A model generated the notes under the pieces. That model worked only from the letters and a program-made list of their open reading frames with translations, was not told the origin of the DNA and ran no database searches. A program made the translations under genes and the position numbers. Positions 9,961 through 21,011 of a stretch of 64,000 bases of DNA are shown here, piece after piece. Origin of the DNA: Rhynchonema sp. JSB1_4 (taxonomy: Eukaryota > Nematoda > Chromadorea > Monhysterida > Xyalidae); NCBI GenBank assembly GCA_030248065.1, contig JASAMV010007212.1:1-64000 (forward strand). The letters run 5' to 3'. How positions within the stretch are numbered: the first letter of the stretch is position 1; every line of letters starts with the position of its first letter.

Positions 9961-11993
9961 ATGTCGTCCTGTGTGAGCTTTAGACCTGTGACCCCAATCT
10001 TATTGTTTTTGTTAACGTGCCCGCGAGAAACTGTTGGGTCTCACCACCACAAGCCTGTTTTGAAGAACGCAGTTAGTTCCATTTGTGCAACGAAGTCTTT
10101 GCTTTTCGTTCAAAAGGAGATGGACGTTCTTACGGTTTAGCCAAATTATCCAGACATCGATCATCTGCCACTGGGGCTATCCGTTTGAGCAGCACGACGC
10201 GATCACCAGTGATGGCTACATTCTAAGACTGATTCGAATTCCACGCGGACGCAATCAAACACCGGGCAAGAAGCGACCCACTGTCCTGCTGCAGCACGGG
10301 TTTGAGCTTTGTGAATCAGTGTCAAGATTTGATGATTAATTGAGTACGGTGTTTTCCAGGCTGGCATCAAGCTGCGTAGACTGGATTGACAATCGACCAG
10401 ATCAGAGTTTGGGTAGGTTGTGAGTTCTGTAAAATTATATGTTGTAATTTCAATAAAGTTTTACAGCATTTATCCTGGCGGACGCCGGTTATGACGTTTG
10501 GCTGGGCAACACCCGCGGCAACAGTTACTCGATTCGGCACACATCACTCAATTCGACTGATAAAAAATATTGGGATTTCAGGTTTGCATCGTTAAGAAAT
10601 CTTCTACCTTCGAAACGCTTGTTCTACTCAATAAACTCAGTTGGCAAGAAATGTCGGAACACGACGTTGACACGATGGTTGATCACATTCTGCGGCATTC
10701 CGACCAAACAGAGTTGTACTACATTGGCCACTCACAAGGCACGCTGATTATGTTTGCCAAACTCGCTCACGGCAACAGGGAGTTCAACAGAAAGGTGTCA
10801 TTTCAGTGTTTTTCACAAAATGCCTCATTTAAGTTAGTGCCTTCACAATTGGTGTCGTGCGTGACGTCATGGCTTGTCCAGTATAAAAAACACAAACTGA
10901 AACTGAATCTTCAGTTGAATTTTATTACCCATCCAGATTCGCGCCTTTTTCGCGCTCGCGCCTGTCACAACCGTGGGTCACATAACGACACCATTGAAAC
11001 TACTGGCGCCATTCACTTGGGAAATCAAGGTTGAAATGGTTTTTTCGAGTCAATCAATAAATCGTACAGTATTCGATTCAAATTATTACCACCACAGACA
11101 GCACTGCATCTTTGGGGTGACTATTCACTGGGGGATGTCACTTGGATTCTGAACTACATTCGACCGTTGTGTTTGAATGACACAAAATGGATTGATGCTT
11201 GTGTGAACATTGTGACCTTCTTCTCCGGTCCAGAACAGCGAGATTCGTTAAACAAGGTTCCGTAGGTTTTCAAATTTCTGCCCGTTTAGTTCGTTGTTTA
11301 CATCAGAGAGCGCCAAAGGTGAAAACCGAACATTCTGCTCTCCTTTAACTCACAAAATCACCATCTCTTGGAAACCGATCAGAGGGACAAATGACGTGTT
11401 AGAATAAGGCAATCATGCATTCAGATGTGATAAAAATATTTAAAAGCCATTTCTTCCAGTCAATGATCCCCCAATATCTATCGCAACATCCTGATGATAC
11501 GTCAATCAAGAACATTGTGCACTTTGGTCAAATGGTCACGTCAAAACGCATGGAAATGTACGATTACGGATATGTGGGCAATTTGGTGCACTATAAACAG
11601 GTATGCAGGTAGCATATATAACACATGAAGTGTTCATAACGTGAGTTAAAGAAAATGTGTGATGATTTACCAGTTTTCAGCTTGACCCACCCGCTTACGA
11701 TCTGACCAAAATCGACACCTATACGATTCTGTTCTACAGTATGGCCGATGAACTGGCTGACATCACCGACGTCGCGGGAATGCTACCGAAACTGAAAAAC
11801 TTTCGAGCGTTTAGGTACACTTTTATAAGAACTAACTTTGTGTAATTTCTGTTTTATATTATTATTTTTTAGATTTGAAACGCTGACCCACCTGGACTTT
11901 GTGATATCGATCAGAGCACGAAATCTAATTTATTCGAAAATTGTGCGCGAACTGAGGATATTGGACGGAATTGGTGATCCAGAAGAAGATTGA
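9961..11993 (+). CDS. Acid lipase of the lysosomal/gastric AB-hydrolase family
   Basis: The enzyme hydrolyses acyl esters, probably in the secretory or lysosomal route. The ATG at 9961 opens a signal-peptide-like stretch ([10 protein letters not shown]). Exons: from 9961, 10141-10299, 10360-10412, 10467-10581, 10641-10794, 10937-11029, 11098-11256, 11460-11600, 11681-11814 and 11873-11993. The N-terminal lipase motif [19 protein letters not shown] and the oxyanion-region LLQHGLASS come first. [20 protein letters not shown] and the nucleophile elbow YYIGHSQGT follow. The acid residue lies in [11 protein letters not shown] and the catalytic His in THLDFV, so the Ser-Asp-His triad is complete. 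A family-typical N-terminal pro-segment is hard to join: the junction between exon 1 and exon 2 has no donor that is both obvious and in frame (GG/gtctca is the best fit). An AATAAA follows at 12062. Confidence 0.92.
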
Positions 11994-12061
11994 TAAAATT
12001 ATGGTGTACTTATATAACATTGAGATTGTTATTCACATGATAAAATTCATTTCTTTGGATA

Positions 12062-12067
12062 AATAAA
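12062..12067 (+). promoter_or_regulatory. Poly(A) signal of the lipase gene
   Basis: AATAAA lies 69 nt after the lipase stop codon in an A/T-rich stretch. Confidence 0.6.
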
Positions 12068-12172
12068 TGTACGGTACTGTTGATATTCTTCACTCAGGCC
12101 GACTGCAACATTATGATGATGTAGGTGAACACCGTGGAGATCAGCTGAATGACAATATGATACCCAGACATT

Positions 12173-14263
12173 TTATTGTTCGTTTGTAAGGTTAAAATTT
12201 GAAACAACAGCATTAGAAATGAGAGCAAACGTCTGCCAAACCGCGATCAGTGTGGTCCAATCAATAATGAAGCAGTCTGAAACGGTCATGCCGAATTCAG
12301 CACTCTTCACTTGCTGGATGAAGTAAAGTAATTGGACCTAAAATATGAGGTGGTATGGTATTATAGATTAGAAAATGAGACCACAAAACTTCAAACTACT
12401 GTACAAGAATGAAGAGATTAACCTTCAGCTCAGTGACGTGTTCACCTTGCTTACGGATTCGGCTGGCTTGACGCTCCAGAGCTCTTGCCTATAAATTGGC
12501 ACAGAATTGCAATTCAGCCCTGGACACAATGCGTTTGTTGATATTCTTCATACCCGATCTCGAATTGCGGTCGACGGATGGATGACCATGAGCGCTATCA
12601 GAGCCATCACCCCGCCGAAACCAAAATAGTGAATTTCTGTGATGTCATTTTTTTGTTTCACAGCGTTGGCTGTGCTTGGCACGTGCTAAACTATCTCTGG
12701 CTCAGATGATTTCAGCTTCAGGTAGGGTAATCACAGCAGGCGCTCAGCCTTCATCTCCATAGAAGAAAGTAAAATAATTTTTACAGAAATTCACTATCGC
12801 GGCGCTTAATCCGTCCTGCAGAAGATTTAATGTTTGTGTCATAGCAAATTGTTCATGCCCCCTGCCCATGAAACATTACCTTGAACGAACTGTATCCGAG
12901 CACAGTGAGTACAGCGAGTGACGTCACCAGCACGAATGCATTGTAATGTTTGAACATGTCGTTGATCAGGATATTCGCTTCGCTCAACTGATCTAGGGTC
13001 TCTTCATAGGAGTGCAACTTTAAAGGACAACAAACCATATAAAGCTTCACAGTTAGTTCTGTTGACAAGCAAGTGATAGAAATGGAACCGGAACTGGAAC
13101 TTTGAGTTGTACACCCATACCCTGTCTATGGCACAGCTCTCATCTGTATCACTTAATGCTTTGACATGACCCATCAATGAGTGCAAACACGACGCTATCA
13201 CGTGACAATACGCGTCGTACGTGAGGGCGATATAGGTGCACGATGAAAGCACGCTCAACATCGACTGAAATACATATGCAGGTAAACAGAAGAAATATGC
13301 ATGATCACGAATATCCAAATAAAACTTGTAGGATATATAGTATCGGTGAATTATTATTTACACATGACGTCATCGATGGACATGATGCCAAAATGTCTTC
13401 AAATGAAGGTTCTGAGAACAACTTTTCGGCTGCATGAAAATGTTGTGAAGTCACGAGCTAAGACCGACGCACTAACCAGAATATTCAGTGGCATGATCCA
13501 TTTATGAATCCGGAAATCAAACCAGGTCGGAAAGTAAACCATCTGAATGAGTTCCATGTGAATCAAAACTGCCATCACCACGGTACCAAGCAGCCAAATG
13601 ATGGCTAGGACAAGGCGTCGATTAATGTGACTGCGTAAAGCAGCCAGGTCGACACCCAGCGCTGAAACATCAGTGTACTGTATGTCTGGTATTGTTTCAT
13701 GGAAGTATTTTTAACAATGAGTCCTAATTATGTCAAAAACCTGACCGGTGCACGACTTTGTTCGGTTGACTTGCACGAAAAAGTTATCCATTCTTTGTAC
13801 ACAGCCAGAGCGACAGTGTCTGATGCACATTGCTTGTGCCAGCAAGCCGGTGATGCTCTGTAAACTTTGATGTAATAAGTTTGTCACGTATGATGTATCA
13901 AATTGCAAAACATCACACACACCCAGAGACAAATTGCCATCATGAGCACACATTTCGAGCTCAAATTCAAACGGCCGTAGTTGAATATGTCGAAAACGGT
14001 CACAGATAGGATTTGGGCTGGGAAACATGCATTGTGTCAAGTCGATAAGCACATTCATACATTCAGGAAATCCTATTTGCTTGGTGATGAATAAAAATCT
14101 AACCTCCATGAAGCAGTGGTACCAGTGAGTACAGTTGAGACAGCAAACCAACGCAATCGGCTTTTCTGCTGGCTGTGGTTCCGATTAGGGCGCCGACTTT
14201 CAACAAATTCCCCATCACATATTGCACACTCACTGTATCCATCTTGCCGTTCACATCAGGCAT
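12173..14263 (-). CDS. Multi-pass membrane protein, gustatory-receptor-like (7TM chemoreceptor superfamily)
   Basis: Eight exons join in phase to 434 codons: 14123-14263, 13746-14079, 13477-13661, 13121-13264, 12880-13017, 12554-12685, 12423-12488 and 12173-12337. The ATG is at 14263. The first 160 residues are cysteine-rich (about a dozen Cys, with CMFPSPNPICDRF) and lack a clear membrane span. Five hydrophobic segments follow: LVLAIIWLLGTVVMAVL, IMPLNILSMLSVLSS, AFVLVTSLAVLTVLGY, FGFGGVMALIALMVI and FIIDWTTLIAVWQTFALI. The C-terminus (LLYFIQQVKSAEFGMTVSDC, then FIIDW) matches the shape of the last helix of invertebrate gustatory receptors, and the length suits them. Two N-terminal helices may lie in an undetected exon. 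The receptor assignment is an inference; a five-span orphan is the alternative. The first intron is only 43 nt. Confidence 0.6.
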
Positions 14264-16010
14264 GCAGAGCTCACGGTTCCTTTATCATCGTGCGTGATTA
14301 GTGCTGTGGATTTTCACTTCTCCAGTTGAGCGAACGGTAGTTTTGAGGGGTTGTTATGCGAGCCAGTCATGTGGAGCAGTGCTTGGAAAGTACATATGTG
14401 GTTTCACTTAATAACCGGCAGTGGCTTTCCAGTTAAAAAAAAGTGTGACTGCTGGAAATGACTTGTTCCATTTCTCTGGAGACTTTGGGCACGGGCCGTC
14501 TGTCAGCTCCAAGCTTTGAAAAACAGTGTTTGCCTTGTTATGTCAGTGGGTGTTCAGTTGGCTGTGATCACATAAATGCGGAATGCTCAAATTGGTGATC
14601 AGATAAATTTCACCAATATTTGATCAAATTTCCTTCATGGCTCCTGACATTTTGCAACTAAACAAAGTTATAGGCAGGTACATGTTGCCATCATTAAATT
14701 GACTAAACCAAGCTTATATTTGTGCGTATGTTTGCCTGATACGCAAACTTCGGTTCGTTTTTATTTTTTGTGAAGGAATTTGATGCAAGTGCCTGGCAAG
14801 AGCAGATGTTGTTGCTTTTTGGTTTCAAAGTAGGTAAATAAACATAGAAACTTGGACTGCACTCACAGTTGGCTTTTTTAGGTTTTGCTGGTTCAATCCA
14901 CTGACACCTCGCCATTCTCCAGTCACGCGGAAAACCATAATGACATGTCCATATATATACATACATTACTGCATTACTCCATATGCCGTATACATTGTGC
15001 TATAGTAATGTTGTATAGTTTACCGTTCTTCTTTTGCTCATTGGGTGCCGCACGCTTCACGTTTGAAGATTCTTCATAATGAAAAACTGGTAAAGTTTAT
15101 GAGTAGGTGACTGATGAACGAACTAATGTGTCATGCTTTTCATCTTTACTTCCTTGCAGTGCTCCAGAACGTTACAACCTGATCACACACAATCATAAGA
15201 AAGTATTGCGCGCGGTTGACACATCACACCGTCTGCGCATTACGCTGAAAGTGAAAAGTTGACCTGTATATAATACCTGCTAATATGTGCATGTTGTGAC
15301 AAATGAACAAACATTTTCATAACGCCGAAATGTGTTAATTTATGTAGATTGCACTATGTAACCGGAATTCTTCTAACAGCAGTAGCCACATGCGGACAGA
15401 GCAAAAAGTCTTCATTTTGGTGACAGTGACGTTTAATTGTACATTAACTGTAATTGCACAATAACCGTACACAGCACTTGCGAATGCATGAGACGTTATT
15501 TGTGAGCATGCAACACGAAAGAAACTATATGTACCTATTTATTACGTTATTGGCGCAACCTGTTTTCAAAAAACAACTTGAACAAAAAAGCTTTAAAAGG
15601 AAACAGAACTATCTGTGCGCGTCGCTAATTTGCAGATGTAACCACCATAATTCATGTAAACAGCATCCATTTTTCAACTATTGTACCTGGTAACTAAAAG
15701 TAGGTGTACATATGAGTGTATAACAAAGTTAACCCGCCAAAGTGACAGCTTAGTGTTTGGTCGCAATCGTACATCGTCAACGTTTGTCGGCAACGCAGCC
15801 AGACCCAGCCCAGACGCGTCACGTTGACAAGTAGCTTTGACAACTTGTGTTGACCATATGAATTCAAGCCGTTTTCTGTCGTGTTTATATAAACAATGAC
15901 GCAAGAAAACTAAAAAAACTGAGACAAGGCTGTCGCACATATACATATGAAAGCCGGTCTGTTTTGCTTTTAGAACATTTGTGAGAAACAGCATAATTTT
16001 GAGCAACAGC
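14264..16010. other. Intergenic region upstream of the PAN gene
   Basis: No conserved gene was recognised. A possible terminal exon reads from a good acceptor (TTCCTTGCAG, ending about 15159) through 33 open codons to TGA near 15262, but no matching upstream exon in phase could be found. A TATA-like motif lies at 15885. Confidence 0.35.
15885..15893 (+). promoter_or_regulatory. TATA-like box upstream of the PAN gene
   Basis: TTATATAAA lies about 120 nt upstream of the ATG at 16011, a plausible core promoter position for a short 5' UTR. Confidence 0.35.
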
Positions 16011-16886
16011 ATGCAGTCGCTGTGCGTTTTGGTCGTGCTTGCCGTGATGGTGTGTGGTGCCCAAGGATGTTACGAGGGGTCCAAGGCCTATACGGGTAAA
16101 CCTATAAAGGACCCTGTTCGGACTGAAAGCCCATTTGTCTGTCAAAGACTATGTGCCAACAACCCGACCTGTGCTGCATTCACGTGGAACACAATGGGAC
16201 ATCCATTAAGAAATGACGGCAAGAGAAAGTTGTGCTATCTGTACGCCGCTGCTGGCTCAACGACCAAGAAGACTTACGCCGTGTCTGGCTAGTCCCTAGC
16301 TTCTTTTAAGCGAAATACCGTAACTGAAGTCCATTCCAACCTATACATTTCAGGACCGAAGCGTTGCCAGAAAAACGACTGTGTGCTCAAAGAGATCAAT
16401 TTTCTCAGTTTCGACCTGGGCTCATTCATCCGTATTGACAGCCCTTCACCATCGAATTGTTACTCGAAGTGCCAGGTCAGTTGTTGTGGATTATCGTAGG
16501 GCTGGCCAAAGCGTCAGGGTGCTTGGGGCTGAGTGCTGCCGGCAGTCTCCCTACCGGCACAGCGCTGAACAGACATAGCAGCTTAGGCTGCTTTCCATTT
16601 ACCGAACCTTCCCAACGCCTGACAACTTGGCCTGCAGCCGAGATGTTGCATATTTTGGTGACTGTGCACGTTGTCGTTTGAGGCGGACAAAGACTGCAAG
16701 GCGTGGACATGGGTGGCCGAATCAGTGTGGGGCGATCTGGGCACTCGTTGCTATCTGCGTCGCAAGATCGACAATGTGACCACCAGGGACGGAGGTGCAT
16801 CTGGGCACAGGGACTGCGATCCAAAAGGATACAAACCGACCGTTCGCCATACCGAAGACGGTCGACCGAGTTGGATGGATGAGTGA
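16011..16886 (+). CDS. Secreted protein with two PAN/apple-like domains
   Basis: Three exons (16011-16287, 16354-16475, 16683-16886) give 200 residues. The ATG at 16011 begins a clear signal peptide (LCVLVVLAVMVCGAQG) cleaved before CYEG. Two PAN-type repeats follow. The first has FVCQRLCANNPTCAAFTW and then LCYLY. The second has NCYSKCQADKDCKAWTWV and then RCYLR. PAN modules bind carbohydrate or protein outside the cell. The first intron has no GT donor in the right phase: it fits only as G/GCTAGT...CAG, a GC-AG intron, or the donor is misplaced. The protein is short and holds nothing but these two modules. The gene opens a run of three same-strand secreted-protein genes. Confidence 0.82.
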
Positions 16887-17129
16887 ATTGTCCCATACTC
16901 AGTACACTAATATGAAACAGATGTGTTAGCCTTGCTTGCGATGTGATGTTTCAATAATCACTGCTACATGTGAGTATTTGTTGCCCATGGTGATGAATTA
17001 ATGTAATGGTATCTGTGATTAATAATGCTTAATTAGTGTTTATACCATGTGCCAAAATCTTTGGTATCACAGCATAGCCTCTCCCGCGTTTCTTGCGCAT
17101 CGCACCCGCTGCCTCAATACCAATCACAA

Positions 17130-17615
17130 GGTCCACTTTTTTCAGTTCACCTTTATAAATTTGCTGTGTATACGTGTTTCCTGTAAATTTTCTATTATGA
17201 ACAAAAATTGCAAATAAAGTGGTTCAATATACATACGAATGCGTTGATGGTGTTCACATCATGTGCCAATGTACATATGTAACGTCAAACGTAGAAATGG
17301 TATTTCCAACATGGTCACGTGACGTGGGATCTCCAGGTGTATGTATGTAGAGTACTTTTTTTCGAGAGCAGTGCTAAAAAGCGACGAACCAATGTAACTG
17401 ATAAGACTAGACCATTGTCAATATTTTTGTGTGGCGACGACATGCGCACGCAAACATGTGGGCGTTTTGTTTTGCTGTTCAGTGGAAGACCAAGGCGTGG
17501 TGGGCCGAAGCCGGACTTGGTTCATCCATAAATATGTCAGTTTTGCGCCTCAGTTCTATCAGAAGACAAAATGTCTTATTTCCAATACCTGACCATTTGC
17601 TTCCTGGCTGTCGAT
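17130..17615 (+). repeat. Promoter/signal-peptide duplication, copy 1 (kelch gene)
   Basis: This stretch aligns with 19995-21045. Shared blocks are CCTGTAAATTTTCTATTATG, then ACTGATAAGA, then CGACATGCG with AAACATGTGGGCGTTT, then CAGTGGAAGA, then GACAAAATG and the codons for FQYLTIC. Copy 1 lacks the insertion found in copy 2. It carries a TATA-like ATAAATA at about 17530, some 40 nt before the ATG. Confidence 0.75.
17213..17218 (+). promoter_or_regulatory. Candidate poly(A) signal of the PAN gene
   Basis: AATAAA lies 327 nt after the PAN stop codon. It falls inside duplicated block copy 1, and the equivalent position in copy 2 (CAATTGAAG) has lost it. Confidence 0.4.
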
Positions 17616-19053
17616 AAGATGCGACTCTTGATTTTGTTCACGTTGTGCGTTTCGGTTACTTTCACCGAGGACATCGGTCACGGAGTGGTGATTCCGGGCA
17701 CAAACGGCAATCAGGGACAGATTTATTGGCCGAGGGAACACAGGAGCCAAGTTCAGACGGATAATTTCCGTGAGTTCAAAGTTGCTATCGAGAATAGAAT
17801 TTAGGAAGTAAATTATCGAGCAGATAAACAATTATAGTGATTACAGATTTCGACTTGACATTGAACTACCCAGCCGTCACCTGGTGTCATTCCCTTTTGG
17901 TGCTGAGTGGTGGCGTGAACACCGATGGTTATGGTGTCGCCAATATATCAACCTTCGACCCATACAAGGATAACGGCACTGCATCTGTGTCTGGCAGCAT
18001 GATGAACACGCGTTATGGACATTCGGCTGTGTGTCTGCAACCAGACAGGTAAAGGTACCATACAGCTTGTCTGTAGCTTGCACGTACAGTTATACCCTGC
18101 ACAAAGACACTCTTTTTGAATATTATTGGTTGGTTTACAATCTGTCGTTATCATCGTACTTGTCCATCATGCGTAAAAGGGAATTCTCTCTACGGCGGCC
18201 GAAACAGGCAGGTCCCTATCATGTAACCACTGTGAAGAGGGTAGACTACAGCTGATAGAAATTTTCACTAGCTGCATGCATGATGACGAAACTTCCAATG
18301 CTTTACCAGACTGCATATCTGCGGCGGAATCGGTGCAGACGGTCACGGCACAGCCATGTGCGAGACATGCACATTGACAAAGGACAGCATTGGGTGTAAA
18401 CCAGCACCGCCGATGCCGACCGATACGATATGGCCAGATTGGCACAAAGCATTGATGATCGACAAGAATCGTATTTTGTACATGGACTACCACGCGCGTG
18501 CGGTTGAGTACAATGTGAACACGGGGGTGTGGACACGACGAAATACAATGAGACACAGGATGATTATGGATGTCACACCACTGAGTTATGGAGGAGGTTA
18601 GACGATGTTGGTGACAAAAGCAGATGTTTCGTTTGTTTCGCACTCAAAACGCCACTGCTTGTGCAAACACGTTTCCACAGGGATGTGAGGAACAAGCGGT
18701 TCAAATGTCAAACAAAGACTCAATTTCCAGCCAACAATGACACGGTCAGCCAGGCGATTGCATGTTTCGGATGCAGGGGCCGGCCAGACCAATGTCGTTC
18801 AAATTGTGACGTCTACACGGTGCAAAGCGACATTTGGGAAAATGTTGGTAATCTGCAGCACGTCAGATTCTTTTTTGGATTGGCCACCGTTCGTGGACAG
18901 GTGCTGGCATTTGGTGGCGACTATTTCTCGGAGCGACAGCTGAAATCGATCGAAATCTATGACATGCAAACGAAAAAGTGGACATTCTCCAACGATACGC
19001 TCGCCGTGCCGGCCAGAGCGTGGACAAACACGCTGATGGTGTTGAATCCATGA
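17571..19053 (+). CDS. Secreted kelch-repeat protein
   Basis: Four exons (17571-17769, 17847-18048, 18310-18596, 18731-19053) give 336 residues. The N-terminus holds two hydrophobic stretches in tandem: MSYFQYLTICFLAV, then a second Met at 17619 starting RLLILFTLCVSVTFT. The body has kelch blades with the double glycine and a downstream Trp: LVLSGGVNTDGYG, LHICGGIGADGHG, SYGGANNDTVSQ and VLAFGGDYF, with IYDMQTKKW. Kelch propellers mediate protein or ligand binding. A signal peptide and many cysteines indicate an extracellular version rather than the cytoplasmic BTB-kelch type; no BTB, BACK or catalytic galactose-oxidase copper motif is visible. Only about four blades are recognisable, fewer than the usual five to seven. 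The promoter and first codons are duplicated at the next gene. Confidence 0.82.
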
Positions 19054-19116
19054 CACGATGCCATGAATTGAAATTATGATTAAACATGAGCAGAGAATTT
19101 GTTAACGAGTTATGCG

Positions 19117-19122
19117 AATAAA
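19117..19122 (+). promoter_or_regulatory. Poly(A) signal of the kelch gene
   Basis: AATAAA lies 64 nt after the kelch stop codon. Confidence 0.6.
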
Positions 19123-19488
19123 GCAAATATTACTGCGAGGCACTGAGATTCAACTACTTTTAGGGGTATGTACATGCACAGTAGCACAAAGTGCGACAGG
19201 TGCAAGAATCAGGAAATCGATGACAGCGCTTTGCCTCGGTTCGCCTGAATCACCAGTGGGAGTTCTGCATTGGGCCACTTGATTGTGCAGTTGGTTGGCG
19301 ATTGCCGTTGGCGTACTCGGGTCGAAGTTTGCCCAGTTTGTTCAACTCCACAGACCTGGAATCGATGGCTGACAATACCTATGAAGCAATCACAAGGCAA
19401 CCAAGTCAAGGTGCTTAGGGCTGGCACTGCTAGCATTCTCACTGCCGCACCACTGAGTGGCACGGTACCAAACATGCAGACGTCGCAG

Positions 19489-19861
19489 CAGTGGCGGATC
19501 CAGCTTTTGGCCAAGGGAGGGGCTAAATCCAAAAAAACTTTTTTGTCTGTGCTTGTTCCATTTTTGAAAAGTCATTTTTATCTCGTGCTTGCTTATAATT
19601 TAGCGCTTTTTTACACCAAATATCATACAGAATGTGACACGCGAAATTTTGACATGTTTTACGCATGATATAGCCGAATTCCACTGAAAATGGGTGTGTC
19701 TGACGCGTGAAGCGCACGATTTTTGGACTTTTGAAGTGCATCACAGTGAAAATCCTGCGATTTAGGGGGTCCTTTTCTCCTGCCGAAATGGTGCCCCCTT
19801 CACAGGCAAATCGACCAAAGGGGGGCGGCCATGGTCCCTTGGCCCCCGGGATCCGCCCTTG
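19489..19861. mobile_element. MITE-like element with CAGTGGCGGATCC ends, about 373 bp
   Basis: The left end CAGTGGCGGATCCAG and the right end CGGGATCCGCCCTTG are imperfect inverted copies sharing GGCGGATCC. The subterminal TTGGCCAAGGGAGGGG and TCCCTTGGCCCCC are also inverted. No transposase frame exists inside. A target-site duplication could not be confirmed. Confidence 0.55.
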
Positions 19862-20323
19862 CGGGCTGCTTCCCATTGCCCAACATTCCCAGCATCGAGG
19901 ACTAGCCCGCTGCTCGCATCTTCCTCACATCTTATTTGTTGAGCATGGTAGTACATTGTTGTTTCATCCGGACTAAAACTCCGTACAACTATGCACCACA
20001 CTCCACTTTTTTCATTTTACGTCTATAAATTATCCACGCACGTCTATGTTATGTGGGTGTTGCGGGTTTTCCTGTAAATTTGCTATTATGAACAAGAAAG
20101 TGCAATTGAAGTGATACAATATGTTACGATAAAAACATGAGCTGATGGTGTGTATGGTTTACGTCAAATGTAAATGTTATGTCACACGGACACGACATTA
20201 ACAAAATGGTTTTCCAGTATGGTCGTGAACTCCCTTTAAAACGAAAGAAGCTGGAGCGGCTGATATACTAAGATGTTTTTTGAGTGTATTGCATTTGTTA
20301 GCAAGCAACCCATACTGCAGAAC

Positions 20324-20800
20324 GCGCCTGCGCCACTGTATCGCGTGGGCGCGTTATATCCCGTGTGCCTTTGTATCCCGTGCGACTTTGTATCCTGTGT
20401 AATTATTTTTATGTGGGACCCCACGTGGATTAAAACATTTGACGAAACCAGACTAGGTAGTGAAAACATAAGACAAGTCATTAAAAACACTACCAATTAC
20501 GTACTTTGACGTTGAGCTCGTTTGGCCTCGGTTTTAGCTTAAGAATTAGGCTTAGGCGCCAACCAGGAAACCTGTCTAGGCGACTCGAAATATTAATCAG
20601 CCTTGAGATCAGGGTGGAAAATTGACTACAAATATATAAGAACTATCTTAACTTCTTTTCATTTCGTCATCAGACGGATGCACATGCTTTATCACGGTAC
20701 CGCCATATACTGTAAGCAAACCGGGTACCGGGATACAATGGCTGAACGTGAAACAAAGTCGCGCAGGATACAAAGTACACACGTGATACAATGACGCCAA
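20324..20800. repeat. Inverted-repeat insertion inside promoter copy 2
   Basis: The left end has GTATATCCCG/TTGTATCCCGTGCGAC-like words (20340-20400). The right end (20716-20800) has the same words on the opposite strand: GGATACAAAGTACACACG and GATACAATGACGCC. Copy 1 of the promoter lacks the block, so it inserted after the duplication. Confidence 0.5.
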
Positions 20801-20875
20801 ACAGCAGTAACTGATAAGAGAGGACAAGTGACAATTACTGTATGACGACATGCGAACATAAACATGTGGGCGTTT

Positions 20876-20925
20876 GGCTGTTTATTGGACAGTGGAAGAT
20901 GGCTGTTTATTGGACAGTGGAAGAT
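20876..20925 (+). repeat. 25-bp tandem duplication in promoter copy 2
   Basis: GGCTGTTTATTGGACAGTGG plus AAGAT occurs twice head to tail. Copy 1 has a single diverged unit (CTGTTCAGTGGAAGA). It sits about 90-135 nt before the ATG at 21012 and could double a factor-binding site. Confidence 0.75.
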
Positions 20926-21011
20926 AAGGGCGCGGTGGGCCTCGTTCCTCCATTAAATACTGGTACAGTACGTAACGTCAGTTTTTGGCCTCAATTGCAT
21001 CAGCAGACAAA

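Noticed and set aside
15160..15262. 33 open codons after a strong acceptor, ending in TGA
   Set aside because: No upstream exon with matching phase was found, so it cannot be called a gene.
19209..19532. 107-codon minus-strand frame near the CAGTGGCGGATCC element
   Set aside because: It runs into the mobile element terminus and matches nothing; the opposite strand is equally open.
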